Assembly (NCBI GenBank): GCA_030704425.1
Contig: JAPDHM010000002.1
Span: 992,001 to 1,056,000 of the forward strand
Reading direction: 5' to 3'
Origin: Rhodobacteraceae bacterium IMCC1909
GTDB lineage: Bacteria > Pseudomonadota > Alphaproteobacteria > Rhodobacterales > Rhodobacteraceae
Length of the DNA: 64,000 nt
Position numbers and translations under genes: made by a program. Below, piece after piece: positions 7,139 through 21,493 of the stretch. Numbering within the stretch: position 1 is the first letter of the stretch; each line of letters begins with the position of its first letter. The notes under the pieces were generated by a model. That model was not told where the DNA came from and made no database searches. It saw only the letters and a program-made list of their open reading frames with translations.

Positions 7139-8542
7139 TCACACGAGGTCGTATTTGCGTAACTTCACATAGAGCGATTGCCGCGATAGTCCGAGCATCT
7201 CAGCTGCGGCGACGCGGTTGTTCGAGGTCATGCCAATCGCGGTTTCGATACACATTTTTTCAACCACATCGGTGCTGCGCGCGACAATATTTTTGAGGGA
7301 CTGGCTGCCAATCAGTTCAACTACAGAATTAATCTCTGCTTCCGACATTTGACTGGTGGGTGTTGAGATCGCTTCGACCCTGCGGGCGTTGCGCAGGAGC
7401 AAAACACAAATTGGCTCACATTCTGTGCGAATTTGCGTTGTGGAAATCTCAACAGGGCGCTCGTCCCCATGCTCGTTCAAAACCTTTGTCGAATAGAGCC
7501 GCATCTTACCATTGCGGCGGGCGCTTTCCAAAATTACGTTGAGATCGACTGATCCACGGGAAAAGAACTCGGACATGCTGCGTCCACTCAGGGTCTGCGC
7601 ATGGGTTACATTGGCCAAAGAGACAAAGGCCTCGTTCACACTCAAAATCTGACCGGACATATTTACGAACACAATTGGGTCGACTCCTTTGTGGAAAAAG
7701 CTGACCAAATGCGTTGCGAGTTGGTCCACGGGTTCCTGGGTCGACTCCTCTGGCTGAATTTTACACAGCAACATTTGCGAGGTTGCGCCACGGAACAATG
7801 TGGGGTCGAGGCGGTAGGACCGGCCGCCCAGCGCCGATTTTGCCAAAATGGCACCCATGGAAGCATCAGAGGCAGCGGTCACCATTCGGTCGATCAGGCT
7901 CGTCAGACCTTCGTCTTCAAACCCCGAGGCGAAGGAGGCGTCAATCAACTCGTTGCGCGGCCGCCTGAGTAGAACCTCAGCAGCGCTATTGCATGATACA
8001 ATGGCGCCTGTTTCGAGTGTGATGAACACCGTTGCAACGTCGGATGAGTCCATCAAGACTCTGAGCCGGATTTCATGCTCCCGGCGCGCGTCATAGTCGT
8101 TTTCAAGAGCGATCTGTGCTGCCACCAGCTGTTGCTGCATTTCTGCGACGGGCCGCAAATCCGAACCCAAAAGCAATGTAGACCCGTCCGCTGCGCCGGA
8201 ATGATAGGTATAGCGAACGGGCAATTCGGCTTGTTGGTCGGTGGCGCGATGGTTCAACTCAACGGGCCGCACCTCTTTTTGGCCCCTTTGAAACTCGGCA
8301 AGCCGGGCCTCAAACTTTGGCACAGATTCCTTGGTGAGCGTGTCTTTAAACTGCAGACCAGTCCGCGGGGTCAAATCCAATTTTGGCGCTAAAAAAGGGC
8401 TGGTCACGGTTTGCGTGATCTCGCCATCGCTCGAGATGATAAAAGCAAAATCACACAGGCGCGAAATTAAATCCGCTGTGGCAGATTGATCCAAATTGGG
8501 AATAAGGCGATCGGCCCATTCTGTTTTACCATGCGACGTCAT
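7139..8542 (-). CDS. ppsR: PpsR/CrtJ, PAS-domain repressor of photosynthesis genes
   Basis: 467 residues from ATG 8542, which has GAAGGA eight bases upstream; the longer frame to 8563 begins with TTG inside that ribosome site. Layout: N-terminal domain (about 20-110), linker helix, two PAS domains (about 145-265 and 270-390) and a Fis-type helix-turn-helix at the end (AAAEMLGLSRQSLYVKLRKY). A Cys in KMCIETAIG just before the HTH corresponds to the redox-active Cys of CrtJ/PpsR. The protein represses bch, crt and hem genes aerobically by binding TGT-N12-ACA pairs, ten of which occur in this window. Length matches Rhodobacter PpsR (about 465). Confidence 0.95.
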   Translation of the reverse strand: MTSHGKTEWADRLIPNLDQSATADLISRLCDFAFIISSDGEITQTVTSPFLAPKLDLTPRTGLQFKDTLTKESVPKFEARLAEFQRGQKEVRPVELNHRATDQQAELPVRYTYHSGAADGSTLLLGSDLRPVAEMQQQLVAAQIALENDYDARREHEIRLRVLMDSSDVATVFITLETGAIVSCNSAAEVLLRRPRNELIDASFASGFEDEGLTSLIDRMVTAASDASMGAILAKSALGGRSYRLDPTLFRGATSQMLLCKIQPEESTQEPVDQLATHLVSFFHKGVDPIVFVNMSGQILSVNEAFVSLANVTHAQTLSGRSMSEFFSRGSVDLNVILESARRNGKMRLYSTKVLNEHGDERPVEISTTQIRTECEPICVLLLRNARRVEAISTPTSQMSEAEINSVVELIGSQSLKNIVARSTDVVEKMCIETAIGMTSNNRVAAAEMLGLSRQSLYVKLRKYDLV

Positions 8543-8623
8543 TTGCAAAAGTCCTTCGTTCAATTTGCATTTCTAGATGCACCCACGTGGTAATCGTACT
8601 GTCAAATATCTGGACTTTAACTT

Positions 8624-9397
8624 TCAAAAGCATTGAGCAACCGCGGCTTTCCAGTCGTTGGTTTCGTAATCTGTTCCCGTAACCGCATCAAGGTTAATTT
8701 GAGCGCTCAGAATGCCGCCTCCAAGAATAACCTTTGCTGTGCTCCAATTACATCTAACATTTGAAATTATTTCAGATAATTTTTCGGCACTGTCGCGCGC
8801 TGACGCAGAAATAAACACGCCGTCGAATTGTTCACCTGCGCCAATCTGATGAACTCGATTGGCTGTGACATCCATCTCCAACTTAACGCGCGCGCCAACA
8901 CATCGTAGTGTCTTGCCTAGGATAATCGCACCTAATGTATGTTGTGTTCCTTCCGGAACGATAATTAGCAAACTCAAATTTTTACTCAGGTAATTCACGC
9001 CTTCCGGAACCTCTCGTTCTGATAGACTGTGCACAGCAATCTGCAGACGACTCGCGCCGAGCGTCATGGCGAAGAAGGAAAGCGCGTCCTCCTCCCAGGC
9101 CCGGCCCAATTGGCAGACGGCTGCGGGTATAATCTCTGAAAATAGGGTAAAGTCCGAAAAGCTTGCGGCTTGCAGCTCTTGAATAGCAGTCGAAACGGCT
9201 GCATTTTTCGGATTGAGAGAGGCATCAAACAAGCGTTGGGAGGCTTGGCTTGTACTGATTGCAGGGGCCAATGGCGCGCGCGCTTCCAGGTCGCTGGCAT
9301 GATTTAAACTGCTCGCCAAAACCTTAATAGCCACCTGAGCCACCCGGGCGGCTTCATCCCCTATACTCACTAAATTTGTGTGTTGGTGATGAGTCAC
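8624..9397 (-). CDS. ppaA: Cobalamin-binding AerR/PpaA-type antirepressor, upstream of ppsR
   Basis: 257 residues from GTG 9397, with GGAAGG upstream. Helical part with CQLGRAWEEDALSFFAMTLGASRLQ (W101), then a B12-binding domain with TQHTLG (His153) and an SASARDS loop. This is the AerR/PpaA pattern: proteins that take cobalamin as cofactor and adjust PpsR/CrtJ activity. It is on the same strand as ppsR with 81 bp between them, the arrangement of aerR-crtJ in Rhodobacter capsulatus, so the two may be cotranscribed. It is divergent from bchF. The symbol is given by position and family; the paralogue at 6299 could instead be the functional equivalent. Confidence 0.8.
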   Translation of the reverse strand: MTHHQHTNLVSIGDEAARVAQVAIKVLASSLNHASDLEARAPLAPAISTSQASQRLFDASLNPKNAAVSTAIQELQAASFSDFTLFSEIIPAAVCQLGRAWEEDALSFFAMTLGASRLQIAVHSLSEREVPEGVNYLSKNLSLLIIVPEGTQHTLGAIILGKTLRCVGARVKLEMDVTANRVHQIGAGEQFDGVFISASARDSAEKLSEIISNVRCNWSTAKVILGGGILSAQINLDAVTGTDYETNDWKAAVAQCF

Positions 9398-9483
9398 GAT
9401 GACCTTCCGAATACTGGCAGTAGGTCACCATGACCTCAGTCCCTATCAAAGATGACAGATATGCTCGGGCATTGGGGCGCAAT

Positions 9484-9501
9484 TGTCAATAATTTGTTAC
9501 A
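9484..9501. promoter_or_regulatory. PpsR/CrtJ box 1 upstream of bchF
   Basis: TGT at 9484-9486 and ACA at 9499-9501 with exactly 12 bases between, in the ppaA-bchF divergent gap. Matches the PpsR/CrtJ consensus. Confidence 0.75.
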
Positions 9502-9578
9502 TAATTCGGGAAATTGTCAGTGAAATGCCCTATTTTCCAGGAAAGTAAAAACATTTAGACAAGAATTCTGCCGATAAG

Positions 9579-9596
9579 TGTAAATCAAAGTTGACA
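9579..9596. promoter_or_regulatory. PpsR/CrtJ box 2 upstream of bchF
   Basis: TGT (9579-9581)-N12-ACA (9594-9596), 77 bp from box 1. Distant pairs like this are known for some CrtJ targets. A TTGACA at 9591-9596 overlaps the right half, but I see no good -10 at 17 bp. Confidence 0.75.
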
Positions 9597-9651
9597 GACT
9601 GCGCCGCGCCTGCCAAATTTTGACCAGCCTATTGGCGAATTGGAAACCCGA

Positions 9652-12950
<3,299 letters not shown>

Positions 12951-12961
<11 letters not shown>

Positions 12962-15900
12962 GCTGACATATTCTTCGTATAATGTCGTGTTACTGACATT
13001 GGACCGCCACGCGGCCGGTCCTGCGGCGCGGGCTTTGCCCAAGCTGGCAACCGATTTTCCAGGCTTGCAACTCAAAATACATGCCGCCGCCGAATGGGCC
13101 AAAGATCCAGAAGCCTTGGCCTTGGCCAAAGCAGATATTGAGACAGGGCATTTGATTGTGTCCTCCGTGCTGTTTCTCGAAGATCACGTGCAGGCCATTT
13201 TGCCAGATCTAAAAGTGCGGCGTGCGGCCTGTGATGCTTTGGTGGGTATAATTGCCGATCAAGAAATTGTGCAGCTGACCAAAATGGGTGAACTGGACAT
13301 GATGCGGCCCGCCTCTGGCGTCATGGGATTCCTGAAGAAACTGAAGCCTGCGAAGAAGTCTGGTAGCACGGGCGAAGGTCAGGCTAAGATGCTGCGCCGG
13401 ATCCCCAAAATTTTGAATCTTATTCCTGGCAAGAGTCAGGATCTGCGGGCATGGTTCTTAACCATGCAATATTGGCTCGGTGGATCTGACGATAATATTG
13501 AAAGCCTCGTGCGCTTTTTGATTTCGCGCTACGCTTCCCGGCCAGAATGGCGCGGCGTTGCGGCTCCGGCTCCTGTCGAATACCCAGAAGTGGGCCTGTA
13601 TCATCCAGATCTGCCCGGTCACCATATCACCACAGATATTGCTGATCTGCCACAAGTGGGTGCGGGTCCAACAATTGGGCTGGCCATGTTACGCAGTTAT
13701 ATTTTGGCTGGTGATACGGCGCATTTTGACCATGTCATTCGGCGCTTTGAAGCAGCAGGAATGCGGGTCATACCGGCCTTTTCTGGAGGGCTCGACAGTC
13801 GGCCAGCAATCCAAGCCTATCATATGGGGAAGATCGACGCATTGGTCTCTTTGACGGGTTTTTCTCTGGTTGGTGGGCCCGCATATAATGACAGCGAGGC
13901 GGCGGTCGAAACCCTAAGCGCGCTTGATGTGCCCTATATTGCGGCGCAACCATTGGAATTTCAAACCCTGTCGCAATGGGCCAATGGTGGTCAAGGCTTG
14001 AGCCCGATTGAGGCGACAATCCTTGTGGCTTTGCCGGAAATTGATGGGGCCACAAATCCGACCGTGTTTGCAGGTCGGCACGGGCCGGATGGCTGTGATG
14101 GCTGCGCTTACGCTTGCAAAGCGGCGGGCACGGTAAAAGCCATGGCGCCCTGCCCAGAGCGTATTGATGCGCTGGTAGAAAAAACTCGAAACCTTGCGGT
14201 TTTGCGGCGCAAAGAAAACTCTGACAAAAATGTTGGGATCGTGCTTTTTGGCTTTCCGCCGAATGCCGGCGCGATTGGCACGGCGGCCTATCTGTCGGTT
14301 TTTGAAAGTCTGCATAATACTTTGCAGACAATGGCTGAAAATGGCTATGATGTGACGCCACCCGAAACGGTTGACGATCTGCGCGAGGTCATCTTGAAGG
14401 GCAATGCGTCGATCTACGGGCAGGAGGCCAATGTCGCGGCCAAAGTCTCAGCCGATTACATCGTGACCCATACGCCCTGGCTGCAAGAGATCGAAGAGAC
14501 CTGGGGCCCTGCGCCAGGGCGCATTCAGTCCAATGGCAGCGATCTTTACATTCTTGGTGCGCAGTTTGGAAAAGTTTTCGTCGGGGTGCAGCCAACCTTT
14601 GGCTATGAGGGCGATCCGATGCGCCTCCTCTTTGAACGCGGGTTTGCACCCACACATGCGTTCAGCGCGTTCTATCAATTCATGAAGCATCAACATAAGG
14701 CCGATGTGCTTTTGCATTTTGGGATGCATGGGGCATTGGAATTTATGCCGGGCAAGCAAAACGGCTGTGGTGGCAAGGATTGGCCAGATCGGCTGATTGG
14801 CAATATGCCCAATGTCTATCTTTACGCAGCCAATAATCCCTCAGAGGCAACTTTGGCGAAGCGTCGCAGCAATGCCATTACAATCACCCATCTCACGCCG
14901 CCGTTACAGGCCTCTGGTCTTTATCGCGGTCTGGCTGATTTAAAAGACAGCCTGAGCAAGTGGCGGGCCCTGCCGCCGGGCGATGCGGCCTGCGAGCCTT
15001 TGGAGGCGTTGATTGCGGCCCAGGCCGAGATTGTGCATCTGGACGGGACAGATTTGAACCGGCTTTGGATTACCCTTTTGGAAACCGAAGACGCTTTGAT
15101 TCCTGATGGGTTGCATATCATCGGTCAAAAACTGCCCGCGCATAAAATCGAAGCTTTGCTGGATCTGATGAGTTTTGACACGCCACAAGCGCGCCAGGTG
15201 GCCAGAGCCCATTTGCAGTCCAGCCAAGAGCTGGATGGAATGATGCGCGGATTAAATGGCCAATTTATAAAGCCGGTTCCTGGCGGCGATGTCATCCGCG
15301 CGCCAGATATTCTGCCGACAGGTCGGAATATTCACGCCTTTGATCCCTTCCGGATGCCGACGGCTTTTGCCATGCAGGATGGCGCGCAGCAGGCGGAAGA
15401 GTTGTTGCGCACGCATGAGGGGTTGCCCAAGACCGTTGCATTGGTGCTCTGGGGGTCTGACAATATTAAATCTAACGGTGGGCCGATCGCGCAGGCGCTG
15501 TCGCTGATGGGCGCAAAGCCGCGGTTTGATGCCAATGGCCGTCTGTGTGGTGCGGATCTGATCTCGCTTGAACAGCTGGGGCGGGCACGGATTGATGTGG
15601 TGATCACCCTCTCGGGCATCTTCCGGGATCTGTTGCCGCTGCAAACCAAAATGCTGGCCGATGCCGCCTTGCAATGCGCGATGGCCGATGAGCCTTTAGA
15701 GATGAATCCCATTCGCGCCCATGCTCTCGAGTTTTCGCAGGCTCAAAACTGTAGCCTAGAAATAGCCGCGCTTCGGGTCTTTTCCAACTCCGAAGGGGCC
15801 TATGGTTCAAATGTGAACCAATTGGTCGACAGCTCCGCTTTTAAAGACGACAGCGATTTTGCCGATGCCTATCAAGCGCGTAAAAGTTTTGCCTATGGCA

Positions 15901-16496
15901 AGGATGGCGAAGCCAGTCAACAATCGCAATTGCTGCAAGACACATTGAAGAATGTGGAGCTGGCCTATCAGAACCTTGAATCGGTTGAGCTTGGTGTCAC
16001 CACAGTGGATCATTATTTTGACACGCTCGGCGGTATTGCGGCGGCTGTGAAGCGGGCCAAGGGCGGGGTGGAAACGCCTGTTTATATCGGGGATCAAACC
16101 CGGGGTGGCGCGCAGGTGCGGACGCTGCGCGAACAGGTTGCGTTGGAGACCCGCGCGCGCAGTTTAAATCCGAAATTTTATGAACCGCTCCTGCAGCATG
16201 GTCATGAAGGCGTGCGCGCGATTGAGGCGCATATCACTAATACCGTTGGCTGGTCGGCCACGACAGGGAAGGTTGATGAATGGGTGTATCAAGAGCTGTC
16301 TGAAACATTTGTTTTGGATGAAGACATGCGCAAACGCCTGTCTGCTTTGAACCCGCAAGCCTCCATGCGCATGGCAAATCGCCTGCTGGAAGCGTCGGAT
16401 CGTGCCTATTGGAAACCAGACGAAACCACTTTGGCCGCGCTGCAAAGTGCCGCGGATGCCATTGAAGATCAACTTGAGGGCATTGCAGCCGAATGA
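12951..16496 (+). CDS. bchH: BchH, magnesium chelatase large (porphyrin-binding) subunit
   Basis: 1181 residues from ATG 12951 ([18 protein letters not shown]), overlapping bchB by 11 bp; the frame runs open further upstream inside bchB. CobN/BchH family throughout, with conserved segments such as [17 protein letters not shown] (about residue 590). It binds protoporphyrin IX and, with BchI and BchD, inserts Mg2+, the first committed step of bacteriochlorophyll synthesis. Length is that of Rhodobacter BchH (about 1190). BchI and BchD are encoded about 34 kb away at 50.4-53.1 kb. Confidence 0.97.
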
Positions 16497-16514
16497 CCCA
16501 AAACGCAGCTATAG

Positions 16515-17425
<911 letters not shown>

Positions 17426-17426
<1 letters not shown>

Positions 17427-18091
17427 TGACCTATGAATCGACCCGCAACACTGTTGAAACCTACTTTGATCGCACCGCGACAAAGACCTGGGAAAGGTTG
17501 ACCTCAGACGCGCCTGTGTCGGGTGTTCGTGCCACTGTGCGCGCCGGTCGCGACCGGATGAGACAGCTCTTGCGGTCGCAATTGCCTACGGATTTGCGCG
17601 GGGCGCGTGTGTTAGATGCGGGCTGCGGCACAGGGGCTTTGGCCTTTCAATTGGCCCAGGCTGGCGCCGATGTTGTGGCGGTGGATATCTCGCCGAAGCT
17701 CATCACAATCGCCAAGCAGCGCCAACCTGCTCATGTGAGCGGCACGCTCAAGCTGATGGCCGGAGATATGTTTGATCCTGGCCTGGGGCATTTCGATCAT
17801 ATCGTGGCAATGGACAGTTTGATTTATTACTCAACTGAAGACATTGGCGCGACCCTCGACCGGGTGAGTAGCCGTATATTGACAAATATGGTCTTTACGG
17901 TTGCGCCGCGCACGCCACTTTTGATGGCCATGTGGCGGATTGGCAAATTGTTTCCACGCAACGATCGCTCGCCGATGATGGTGCCGCATCAAATGGCACA
18001 GATCGCCAAATCTACCTCGGGTCAGATCAGTGACATCGATCGGGTGGCCTCTGGGTTTTACATCAGCCAGGCGTTGGAATTCCGCCCATGA
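17426..18091 (+). CDS. bchM: BchM, Mg-protoporphyrin IX methyltransferase
   Basis: 221 residues. SAM-dependent class I methyltransferase with motif I VLDAGCGTGALAFQL at about residues 61-75 and DVVAVDISP following. It methylates the C13 propionate of Mg-protoporphyrin IX to give the monomethyl ester, substrate of AcsF. Length matches Rhodobacter BchM (about 224). Its end overlaps the start of the next gene (ATGA). Confidence 0.96.
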
Positions 18092-19515
18092 TCCCAAAGC
18101 GCGCTGTCAAAACCATGACCCTAAGTATGTTGCCTTTCGCCGATGCGGCCAGCGATGAGCTGCCGCTCGGGCAATTGTTGCGTCTATCCTTGTTTCAAAT
18201 TTCCGTGGGCATGGCCGCGGTGATGTTGCTCGGCACTTTAAATCGGGTAATGATCGTTGAGCTGTCAGTGCCGGCCTTCATCGTGGCGACCATGATCGCC
18301 ATTCCCGTGCTGATTGCTCCTTTCCGTGCACTTCTTGGGTTTAAGTCTGACAATTACCGCTCTTCCATTGGTTGGAAACGCGTGCCCTATTTGTGGTTTG
18401 GCAGCCTCTGGCAGTTTGGTGGCCTGGCAATTATGCCGATGGCCCTTTTGGTCTTGGCGGGAGATTCTGCGATTAATGCGGGTATTTTTGGCGAGATTGC
18501 CGCTGCGCTGGCCTTTTTGTTGACCGGGCTTGGGATGCATATGACGCAAACAGCAGGTCTGGCTTTGGCCGCTGATCGGGCAACTGAACAGACCCGCGCA
18601 AAAGTCGTCTCAATGCTCTACGTCATGTATCTTGTGGGCATGGGGATTTCAGCGGTCATCATTGGCACATTGTTGCGTGATTATTCCTCGCTTTTGTTGG
18701 TTCAAGTAGTGCAAGGCGCGGCGGTGTTCACAATGGTTTTAAATGTTATTGCTCTTTGGAAGCAGGAAAAAATGGCGCCGATGAGCCAGGCGGCGCGCCA
18801 AGCTCCAAAGGCCAGTTTTCATGCCGCCTGGGCGGATTTCACCGGTCAAGCGACGGTGCGCCGGTTAATTTTCACGATTTTCGCCGGCACGGTTGCCTTT
18901 AACATGCAAGATGTGCTGCTCGAACCCTACGGGGGCGAAATTCTTGGCCTTTCAGTTTCTGCGACAACGCAGCTTACGGCCATGTGGTCTTTGGGCGCGT
19001 TGATCGGTTTGGGCCTATCGGCGCGCTGGCTGTCGCGATCCATTGATCCCATTCGCCTTGCGGGACGCGGGGTTGTTGTTGGCATCTTTGCTTTCGCGGC
19101 GGTTCTTTTGTCCTCCGTTTTTGGCTCGCCAATTTTATTTTTCTCAGGCGCCTTTTTGATTGGGCTGGGTGGCGGCACCTTTGCTGTGGCGACCTTGACT
19201 GCAGCTATGACCATAAATGTGCCTGGAGCAGCCGGGCGTGGATTGGCGCTGGGCGTTTGGGGCGCGGCGCAGGCCACAGGCGCAGGCCTGTCCATTTTCT
19301 TAGGCGGCGCAATTCGTGATATGATCACACAAGCCGCGCATAGCGGCATTTTAGGCGATGTCCTCAACACCCCGGTTGTAGGGTATTCGGTCGTCTATCA
19401 AATTGAGATCGCTCTACTTTTCATCACCCTCATCGCCCTTGGCCCCATCCTACGGACCAAAGGCATCAGTGCAAACACACCGCAGCGCTTAGAGCTGACG
19501 GATTTTCCGACTTGA
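18088..19515 (+). CDS. lhaA: LhaA, PucC-family MFS protein for LH1 assembly
   Basis: 475 residues, about 12 transmembrane segments, of the PucC/LhaA/Bch2 branch of the MFS. Conserved features: LGTLNRVMIVELSVPA near residue 51, GWKRVPYLWFG, and FNMQDVLLEPYGGEILGLSV around 274. In R. capsulatus LhaA (F1696), encoded between bchM and puhA as here, is needed for assembly of the LH1 antenna, probably by handling bacteriochlorophyll or LH1 polypeptides in the membrane. A second member is encoded at 29484-30776. 18 bp separate it from puhA. Confidence 0.93.
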   Translation: MIPKRAVKTMTLSMLPFADAASDELPLGQLLRLSLFQISVGMAAVMLLGTLNRVMIVELSVPAFIVATMIAIPVLIAPFRALLGFKSDNYRSSIGWKRVPYLWFGSLWQFGGLAIMPMALLVLAGDSAINAGIFGEIAAALAFLLTGLGMHMTQTAGLALAADRATEQTRAKVVSMLYVMYLVGMGISAVIIGTLLRDYSSLLLVQVVQGAAVFTMVLNVIALWKQEKMAPMSQAARQAPKASFHAAWADFTGQATVRRLIFTIFAGTVAFNMQDVLLEPYGGEILGLSVSATTQLTAMWSLGALIGLGLSARWLSRSIDPIRLAGRGVVVGIFAFAAVLLSSVFGSPILFFSGAFLIGLGGGTFAVATLTAAMTINVPGAAGRGLALGVWGAAQATGAGLSIFLGGAIRDMITQAAHSGILGDVLNTPVVGYSVVYQIEIALLFITLIALGPILRTKGISANTPQRLELTDFPT

Positions 19516-19533
19516 TAGTCAAAGGAGACGACC

Positions 19534-20307
19534 ATGGTAGGCAATGAATTTTTCGGTAATTTTGATCTCGCAAGCGCTGCGATCTGGATGTTCTGGATCT
19601 TTTTTGCTTTGCTTGTTTATTATCTTCAAACGGAGAACATGCGCGAAGGATATCCGCTGGAGGCCGATGATCCCTCTGGATCTGCCCATCGCGGCCTCTT
19701 TCCGCTGCCCGGTGACAAGACGTTTCATCTGCCCCATGGGCGTGGTGATGTGACGGTTCCCTCCGGTCAGCGCGGCGATCGCGCAAAATTGGCGCTTGAG
19801 GCTACGTCTGATGCGACCGGCTCGCCTTTTGTGCCGACTGGCGATCCGATGCTTGCGGGTGTCGGGCCAGGTGCATGGGCCCCGCGGCAGGATCATGCAG
19901 AGTTGGATGCCCATGGGCATGCCAAGATCAAGCCTATGTCACAGCTCGATGATTTCCACGTGTCGGCGGGCCGCGATCCACGGGGCAAACCTGTGGTGGC
20001 CGGCGACGGTGAGGTGATCGGCCGTATCAATGATATGTGGATTGATGTGCCAGAACAGATGGTGCGCTACTTGACTGTGGATCTCAATCCAGAGGGCACG
20101 GGCCAGACCCGTCTGATCCCAATCAATTTTTGCAAAATTAACGATGACCGGGTGACGGTTCGTTCGATCTATAGCGCGAATTTTGCAGCGGTGCCGCTGC
20201 ATAAGGCGGCTTCAGAAATCACCTTGCTCGAGGAAGAGAAAATTATGGCCTATTACGGCGGCGGCACACTTTATGCCGATCCCGCACGTTCCGAGCCAAA
20301 ACTGTAA
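19534..20307 (+). CDS. puhA: PuhA, reaction centre H subunit
   Basis: 257 residues. One N-terminal transmembrane helix (about 12-31, AIWMFWIFFALLVYYL) followed by YPLE and a large cytoplasmic PRC-barrel domain with VVAGDGEVIGRINDMWIDVPE near 160. It caps the L/M core on the cytoplasmic side and shapes the proton path to QB. AAAGGAGACG precedes the ATG. A perfect 11-bp hairpin follows its stop. Confidence 0.97.
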   Translation: MVGNEFFGNFDLASAAIWMFWIFFALLVYYLQTENMREGYPLEADDPSGSAHRGLFPLPGDKTFHLPHGRGDVTVPSGQRGDRAKLALEATSDATGSPFVPTGDPMLAGVGPGAWAPRQDHAELDAHGHAKIKPMSQLDDFHVSAGRDPRGKPVVAGDGEVIGRINDMWIDVPEQMVRYLTVDLNPEGTGQTRLIPINFCKINDDRVTVRSIYSANFAAVPLHKAASEITLLEEEKIMAYYGGGTLYADPARSEPKL

Positions 20308-20313
20308 AGGACC

Positions 20314-20343
20314 AACGCTGGGCCGCAGCCACGGCCCAGCGTT
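20314..20343 (+). terminator. Hairpin downstream of puhA (mRNA processing/stability element)
   Basis: Perfect 11-bp arms AACGCTGGGCC (20314-20324) and GGCCCAGCGTT (20333-20343), 8-base loop. No U run follows, so termination would be partial at most. Position between puhA and puhB resembles the intercistronic hairpin of the puf operon and would raise puhA relative to downstream genes. Confidence 0.65.
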
Positions 20344-20365
20344 CAGACGATAGGGGACTTAAGAT

Positions 20366-21004
20366 ATGAGCCACGACGATTTTAATTTCGAACCGATCCG
20401 CGGATTGCCTGAAGCATTGCCCGCAGATGAATATATCCTCTGGCAAGGGCGGCCTAATAGCTTGCGGCTGGCCAAGGATGCTTGGAGCCTCAACTGGGTG
20501 ATTGGATATTTTATCGCCCTGGCGGTGATCCGCGTTATCTCCGTATCGGATATGATGAGCCTGACATCGGCCATGGCACAGGGCATTCCGTTTCTCGTGG
20601 CCGGCGCATTGACGGCCTTAATCTTGTTTGGGGTGGCAACAGTGCAAGCTCGAAGCACTGTTTATACGCTCACCAATAAACGCGCATGTCTGCGCATCGG
20701 TGCGGCGCTGACCATGACATTGAACCTGCCCTATGTGTGTGTTGGAAATGCACAAGTGGCTCTGCGCAAGTCGGGTTTGGGCACAATTACCTTTGAGCTC
20801 ATCGGTGAGACTCGCCTGTCATATCTGATGACCTGGCCGCATGTGCGCCCATGGTACATGAGCCGCACCCAACCGGCCTTTCGCTCCATACCAGATGCTG
20901 AGCGGGTTGCGGCCCTTTTTGCCGAGGCCGCAGAGACGCGGGTGTCGATGCCCAAGGTCACTCAGCGCGACTATTCCAAAACTGACAGCATCGCTGCGGA
21001 GTAA
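20366..21004 (+). CDS. puhB: PuhB, reaction centre assembly protein
   Basis: 212 residues with three likely membrane segments (about 45-65, 75-105, 110-135) in a PH-domain-like DUF/YdbT-type protein (PADEYILWQGRPN near the N-terminus). In R. capsulatus PuhB dimers assist early reaction-centre assembly. Position between puhA and puhC is the conserved one. AGGGGAC upstream of the ATG. Confidence 0.92.
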   Translation: MSHDDFNFEPIRGLPEALPADEYILWQGRPNSLRLAKDAWSLNWVIGYFIALAVIRVISVSDMMSLTSAMAQGIPFLVAGALTALILFGVATVQARSTVYTLTNKRACLRIGAALTMTLNLPYVCVGNAQVALRKSGLGTITFELIGETRLSYLMTWPHVRPWYMSRTQPAFRSIPDAERVAALFAEAAETRVSMPKVTQRDYSKTDSIAAE

Positions 21005-21009
21005 AGCTC

Positions 21010-21477
21010 ATGCCCACCACCAACTCACTTGCCGCTCAAATGAAACACCGAGACCGGGACATGGTGCCCAAGGTCTTGGTTCAAGCGATGTTCACCTTGA
21101 TGATCGCTGCGGTCCTTCTGGTCGCCTACGCCCGCCTTACAGATCGGCCGGTCATTGGCGTGGCACCGCACAGCGATATCGTGGCGGAGCTTGAGATCAC
21201 TTTGGTGGGCAACCGGAGCGATGGGATCGCGGTTTTGGATGCAGATGGCAGACAAATTGCCCATTCCAACGATCATAAAGCCGGCTTCATCGACGTGATT
21301 TGGGTCACCACCACGCGCGAACGCATTGTGCATGATACAGATACGCAAGCGCCGTTGCGCTTGGTGCGGCGGGAAAATGGGCATGTGGCCATTCTCGACG
21401 ACACAACCGGCTGGTCGATCGAGTTGATCGGATATGGCCAAGACAATGTTGCAGCTTTCGCCAAGCTGATCGACTGA
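21010..21477 (+). CDS. puhC: PuhC, photosynthetic complex assembly protein
   Basis: 155 residues with one N-terminal membrane helix (about 20-40, VLVQAMFTLMIAAVLLVAYARL) and a periplasmic domain. Matches the PuhC family by position, size and topology. In R. capsulatus it influences LH1 and reaction-centre organisation. Starts 5 bp after puhB. Confidence 0.92.
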   Translation: MPTTNSLAAQMKHRDRDMVPKVLVQAMFTLMIAAVLLVAYARLTDRPVIGVAPHSDIVAELEITLVGNRSDGIAVLDADGRQIAHSNDHKAGFIDVIWVTTTRERIVHDTDTQAPLRLVRRENGHVAILDDTTGWSIELIGYGQDNVAAFAKLID

Positions 21478-21493
21478 ACCAAGGGGACAGCAG

